Of a stretch of DNA of 64,000 nt, positions 61,280 through 64,000 are shown in pieces. The notes beneath the pieces are model-generated. The model was not told the origin of the DNA. It made no database searches and saw nothing but the letters and a program-made list of their open reading frames with translations. This DNA is from Rhodoplanes sp963712435 (GTDB taxonomy: Bacteria; Pseudomonadota; Alphaproteobacteria; Rhizobiales; Xanthobacteraceae): positions 248,001 to 312,000 of the forward strand of contig CAVQIB010000003.1 in NCBI GenBank assembly GCA_963712435.1, given 5' to 3'. Position numbers and translations under genes: made by a program. The first letter of the stretch is position 1; each line of letters begins with the position of its first letter.

Positions 61280-62332
61280 ATGAGCATGAGCATGACCCAT
61301 CAGACTTGGTCTCGCGTGGCCGGCGCGCTGCTCGCGGCTGTGGCGCTCGCGAGCGCGGACGGAGCGGCGCGCGCGGCCCAGGCGCAGACGCTGAAGACGG
61401 CGAAGGAGCGCGGCGCCCTCGTCTGCGGCGTCAGCGAAGGCCTGCCTGGTTTTTCGGCGAAGGACGCGAAAGGCGAATGGAGCGGGTTCGACGTCGATTT
61501 CTGCCGTGCGCTCGCGGCGGCGATCTTCAACGATCCGGGCAAGGTCCGCTTCGTGCCGCTGAATGCGGAGGAACGTTTCTCCGCGCTGCAATCGGGGGCG
61601 ATCGACATTCTCTCGCGCAATTCGACCTGGACCATGGCGCGGGAGGCGGAGCTGAAGCTCATCTTTCCGGCCGTGACTTATTATGACGGGCAAGGCTTCC
61701 TGGTCCGCCGGTCGATGCCGGTGCAGTCCGCGCTCGAACTGGACGGCGCCAAGGTCTGCGTGCAGGAAGGCACCACCAATGCGCAGAATGTCGCCGACTA
61801 TTTCCGCTCCAATGCGCTCAATTACGACCTCGTGACCACGACCAGCGCAGCCGACGCGGTCAAGGCTTATGACGGCAATCTCTGCACCGTGTTCACCGGC
61901 GACGTCTCGCAGCTCTTTGCCGAGCGCCTGATGCTCGCCCAACCCGACCAGCACGTGATCCTGCCGGATGTGATCTCGAAGGAACCGCTCGGCCCGGCGG
62001 TGCGCCAGGGAGACGAGCAGTGGGCGCTGATCGTCAAATGGACCCATTTCGCCATGCTCAACGCGGAGGAACTCGGCATTGGCGCGAAAACGGTCGAGCA
62101 GGCGCTGCAATCGCAGAAGCCGGCGATCAGGCGTCTCGTCGGCGCCGACGGCAATCTCGGCGAGGAGATCGGGCTGTCGACCGACTGGGTGGTCCGCATC
62201 GTGCGCGCCGTCGGAAATTACGGCGAGATGTTCGAGCGCAATGTCGGGGCGCAATCGAAACTCGCCATTCCGCGCGGGCTCAATCACCTGTGGACGAGCG
62301 GCGGCATTCAATATGCCCCGCCGCTGCAGTGA
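61280..62332 (+). CDS. aapJ: general L-amino acid ABC transporter binding protein (AapJ type)
   Basis: The 350-residue protein has a signal peptide (VAGALLAAVALASADGAARA) and a family 3 binding domain: LVCGVSEGLPGFSAKDAKGE, FDVDFCRALAAAIF, LSRNSTWTMAREAEL, VCVQEGTTNAQNVADYF and the C-terminal GLNHLWTSGGIQYAPPL, a hallmark of AapJ. In rhizobia AapJ serves AapQMP, which are not in this window, so it may be an orphan or borrow a distant permease. It starts three bases after the L,D-transpeptidase stop. Confidence 0.93.
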   Translation: MSMSMTHQTWSRVAGALLAAVALASADGAARAAQAQTLKTAKERGALVCGVSEGLPGFSAKDAKGEWSGFDVDFCRALAAAIFNDPGKVRFVPLNAEERFSALQSGAIDILSRNSTWTMAREAELKLIFPAVTYYDGQGFLVRRSMPVQSALELDGAKVCVQEGTTNAQNVADYFRSNALNYDLVTTTSAADAVKAYDGNLCTVFTGDVSQLFAERLMLAQPDQHVILPDVISKEPLGPAVRQGDEQWALIVKWTHFAMLNAEELGIGAKTVEQALQSQKPAIRRLVGADGNLGEEIGLSTDWVVRIVRAVGNYGEMFERNVGAQSKLAIPRGLNHLWTSGGIQYAPPLQ

Positions 62333-62377
62333 TGGCGGAACGCCGCACGACGCGGCCGTCCAACGTCGACATCGGCG

Positions 62378-63019
62378 TCAGCCGGTCAGCAGCGGCGTCT
62401 TGCGTAGATAGGCGTTGTCGTCGATCTCCTTGACGAGGAAATCCGCAACGTCCGCGCGCGAGATGAACCCGCACCGCCAGTCGCGCGGCTCGGCGATCAC
62501 CTGGTAGGATTTTGTCGCCGGCCCGCTGGTGAGGATCGTGGGACGCACGATCTCCCAATCGAGCTTGCTGCGGCGAACGATGCGTTCCTGCACGTCCTTG
62601 TCGCCATAAACCCGCCCGAGCAGCAGCCGGAACGCCGTGCTGAACAGAAACCCGCTGCTGGCGCTGCTGTCGCCCGCCCCGTATCCGGTCACGCAGATCA
62701 GGCGCGTCACCGGACTTCCCTCCATCGCGCTGACGAGCACGCGCGTCGCTTCGGAAAAAAGCCGCGTCGGCTTGAAGATGGCCGCGGGCTCGGCCGGCAC
62801 GCCGAGCGACTGGATGACGACGTCGACGCCCGCAAGCGCGCGCTTGACGGTGTCGGCATCGAGCGCATCGCCGGCCATTTTTTCGAGCCTCTCATGCTCG
62901 ACCGCGATTCCACGCGCCGACCGCGCCAGCGCGCGCACGGTATGGCCCGCCTTGAGCGCCGCCTTCACGGTCGCAAGGCCGATCCCCCGGCTTGCGCCGA
63001 TTACCAGAACTGTCGCCAC
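62378..63019 (-). CDS. NAD(P)-binding atypical SDR protein
   Basis: The product of about 213 residues starts with TVLVIGASRGIGLATVKAAL, a Rossmann glycine motif, and has the atypical short-chain dehydrogenase pattern VVIQSLGVPAEP, VTRLICVTGYGAGDS and a C-terminal FISRADVADFLVKEI. Members are often flavin reductase-like or NmrA-like oxidoreductases or stress proteins. GTG 63019 (MATVLVIG) puts the nucleotide fold at the N-terminus; an in-frame ATG at 63103 would add 28 residues. Substrate unknown. Confidence 0.82.
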   Translation of the reverse strand: MATVLVIGASRGIGLATVKAALKAGHTVRALARSARGIAVEHERLEKMAGDALDADTVKRALAGVDVVIQSLGVPAEPAAIFKPTRLFSEATRVLVSAMEGSPVTRLICVTGYGAGDSSASSGFLFSTAFRLLLGRVYGDKDVQERIVRRSKLDWEIVRPTILTSGPATKSYQVIAEPRDWRCGFISRADVADFLVKEIDDNAYLRKTPLLTG

Positions 63020-63136
63020 CGCATCGATGCTCCCGTTGGCCCTCCGCTTATGTGCGGTGCGGGCGGCGTGGCCAAAAGAGGAGCGCGGATGTGACGCAAT
63101 CACCTGAACGGCGTAGCCGCGGCGGCCAGAGTGGTG

Positions 63137-63279
63137 ATGATTTCGCCCTGGATCATCCCACCTCAGTGGTCATGCCCCGCGCAGGCGGCGCGCAGGCGGG
63201 CATCCAGTAATCACCGAAAGCATTGTTTTTAACTGGATCGCCCGCTTGCGCGGGCGATGACGCCGAGAGCTGGTCGATT
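63137..63279. repeat. dispersed palindromic repeat, family A (copy 3)
   Basis: Nearly identical to 37261-37396 from ATGATTTCGCC to TGGTCGATT, with a short internal duplication (GCAGGCGGCGCGCAGGCGGG) in the first arm and three extra T in the spacer. A single related hairpin (GTCCCCGCGCAGAGCGGGGATC) lies downstream near 63340-63361. Confidence 0.85.
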
Positions 63280-63440
63280 ACAATCCATGACGCTGTAGCG
63301 CGAGTTTCGCCGACATTGAACCGATCCGGATTCCGCTCGTCCCCGCGCAGAGCGGGGATCAGTCGCTGCTAAAGAAAGACGGTTCCCGCTTTGGCGGAAC
63401 TGAGCGAATGCGGATCACCCGCGCTGGACAAGCCCTAAAT

Positions 63441-63516
<76 letters not shown>

Positions 63517-63616
63517 TCCAGGGAAACGGCGTCGGAGGTTGGGATTTCAGAGAACAAGACAGCCGACCGACCGGCAGTCGCATCCAAGCGATGATTACCG
63601 GGCGCGGAACCCCGGA

Positions 63617-64000
63617 TCAAGTCTCCTCCTCGTCCTCGATGTCCCCGCCGAGGATTTCCGAGACGTCGGCGTCTTCCTCTTCGGTTTCCTCGATGAAGGC
63701 GGCGTCGTCGAGGCTCTCGTCAATCTCGACCTCCTCCTCGACGTCGGGAATCTCCTCGCCGCCGATCCCTTTCTTCTTTCCCTGCGCCTCGGCGTCAGCC
63801 TCCTCGAGCGAAATGAACTCCGCCTCCTGAGTCTCGGGCAGCTCCACTTCCTGCGGAACCGGGCGCGCCGCCGCCTCTGGGCGGCCCCCGCGCGTCGGCG
63901 TCGGCGCCACTTCGTAGACCACGCCGCATTTCGGGCAGACGATCGGATCGTGGTTGAGATCGTAGAACTTGGCGCCGCACGAGGCGCAGAGGCGTTTCGT
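63617..64000 (-). CDS. TIGR02300 (FYDLN acid) family protein, 5' end beyond the window
   Basis: The visible part reads TKRLCASCGAKFYDLNHDP then IVCPKCGVVYEV, a zinc ribbon with two CxxC pairs and the FYDLN motif naming the family. A very acidic tail follows (EEEVEIDESLDDAAFIEETE). The N-terminal few residues lie past base 64000. Function is unknown; the acidic C-terminus and zinc ribbon suggest a nucleic-acid or protein-binding role. A tRNA-Ala gene lies downstream on the same strand. Confidence 0.93.
   Translation of the reverse strand, partial: TKRLCASCGAKFYDLNHDPIVCPKCGVVYEVAPTPTRGGRPEAAARPVPQEVELPETQEAEFISLEEADAEAQGKKKGIGGEEIPDVEEEVEIDESLDDAAFIEETEEEDADVSEILGGDIEDEEET

Overview
The window is GC-rich chromosomal DNA from an alphaproteobacterium of the order Hyphomicrobiales (Rhizobiales). 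The family is uncertain; gene content and gene order look most like the Bradyrhizobium/Rhodoplanes/Xanthobacter side. The evidence is the lineage-typical content: CpdR and RcdA, a TIGR02300 protein, DUF1036, DUF1150, DUF1192, DUF1244, a CycM-type cytochrome c next to kdsB-pheA, AapJ, a Tad/Cpa pilus remnant, and two small RNAs that resemble the rhizobial suhB/MmgR and AbcR families. I saw no phage, no complete insertion sequence and no CRISPR array.

Layout. 0-5 kb: DUF1244, DUF1036-pyk, a TPR protein, rpmJ, tRNA-Val, cpdR. 5-14 kb: an N-formylglutamate amidohydrolase, phosphomannomutase, a HisN-type phosphatase, an MFS permease, an sRNA gene, a PfpI protein, pheA, kdsB and cycM. 14.8-26.6 kb: a peptide/muropeptide import region with two YejA-type binding proteins, yejB, yejE and yejF, followed by a Nudix hydrolase, a cytoplasmic SH3-NlpC/P60 peptidase and an M17 aminopeptidase. 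A decayed toxin-antitoxin pair sits between yejE and yejF. 26.7-30.3 kb: a GST-like protein and an eroded Tad pilus locus (flp pilin, cpaA, cpaE, truncated cpaF). 30.4-37.3 kb: an AsnC/Lrp regulator, a PfkB kinase, nudC, a HIT protein, then SRP RNA, dnaX, ybaB and recR. 37.4-50.2 kb: a Bug protein, aspartate dehydrogenase, an amine oxidase, dsbB, a MotA/OmpA-type pair, an ABC exporter, rpmE, rcdA, an AbcR-like sRNA and a quinone oxidoreductase. 50.2-55 kb: a large membrane GGDEF-EAL protein, ptsN, and a DUF1150/hsp20 pair under a clear RpoH promoter. 55-61.3 kb: a compact polysaccharide module (NfrB-like synthase, WecB epimerase, HlyD-type adaptor) between two closely similar L,D-transpeptidase genes. 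61.3-64 kb: AapJ, an SDR protein, tRNA-Ala and a partial TIGR02300 gene.

The most interesting material is the polysaccharide module with its flanking L,D-transpeptidase paralogues, the murein-peptide import and hydrolysis neighbourhood, a palindromic element inserted in frame at the start of a binding-protein gene, and the toxin-antitoxin remnant whose open frame runs into yejF.

Caution about sequence quality: at least two dozen single-base frame breaks interrupt well-conserved genes. Almost all look like one extra base, often in a short homopolymer. This pattern suggests uncorrected indel errors rather than mass gene decay. I therefore annotate these loci as single genes across both frames and name each break.
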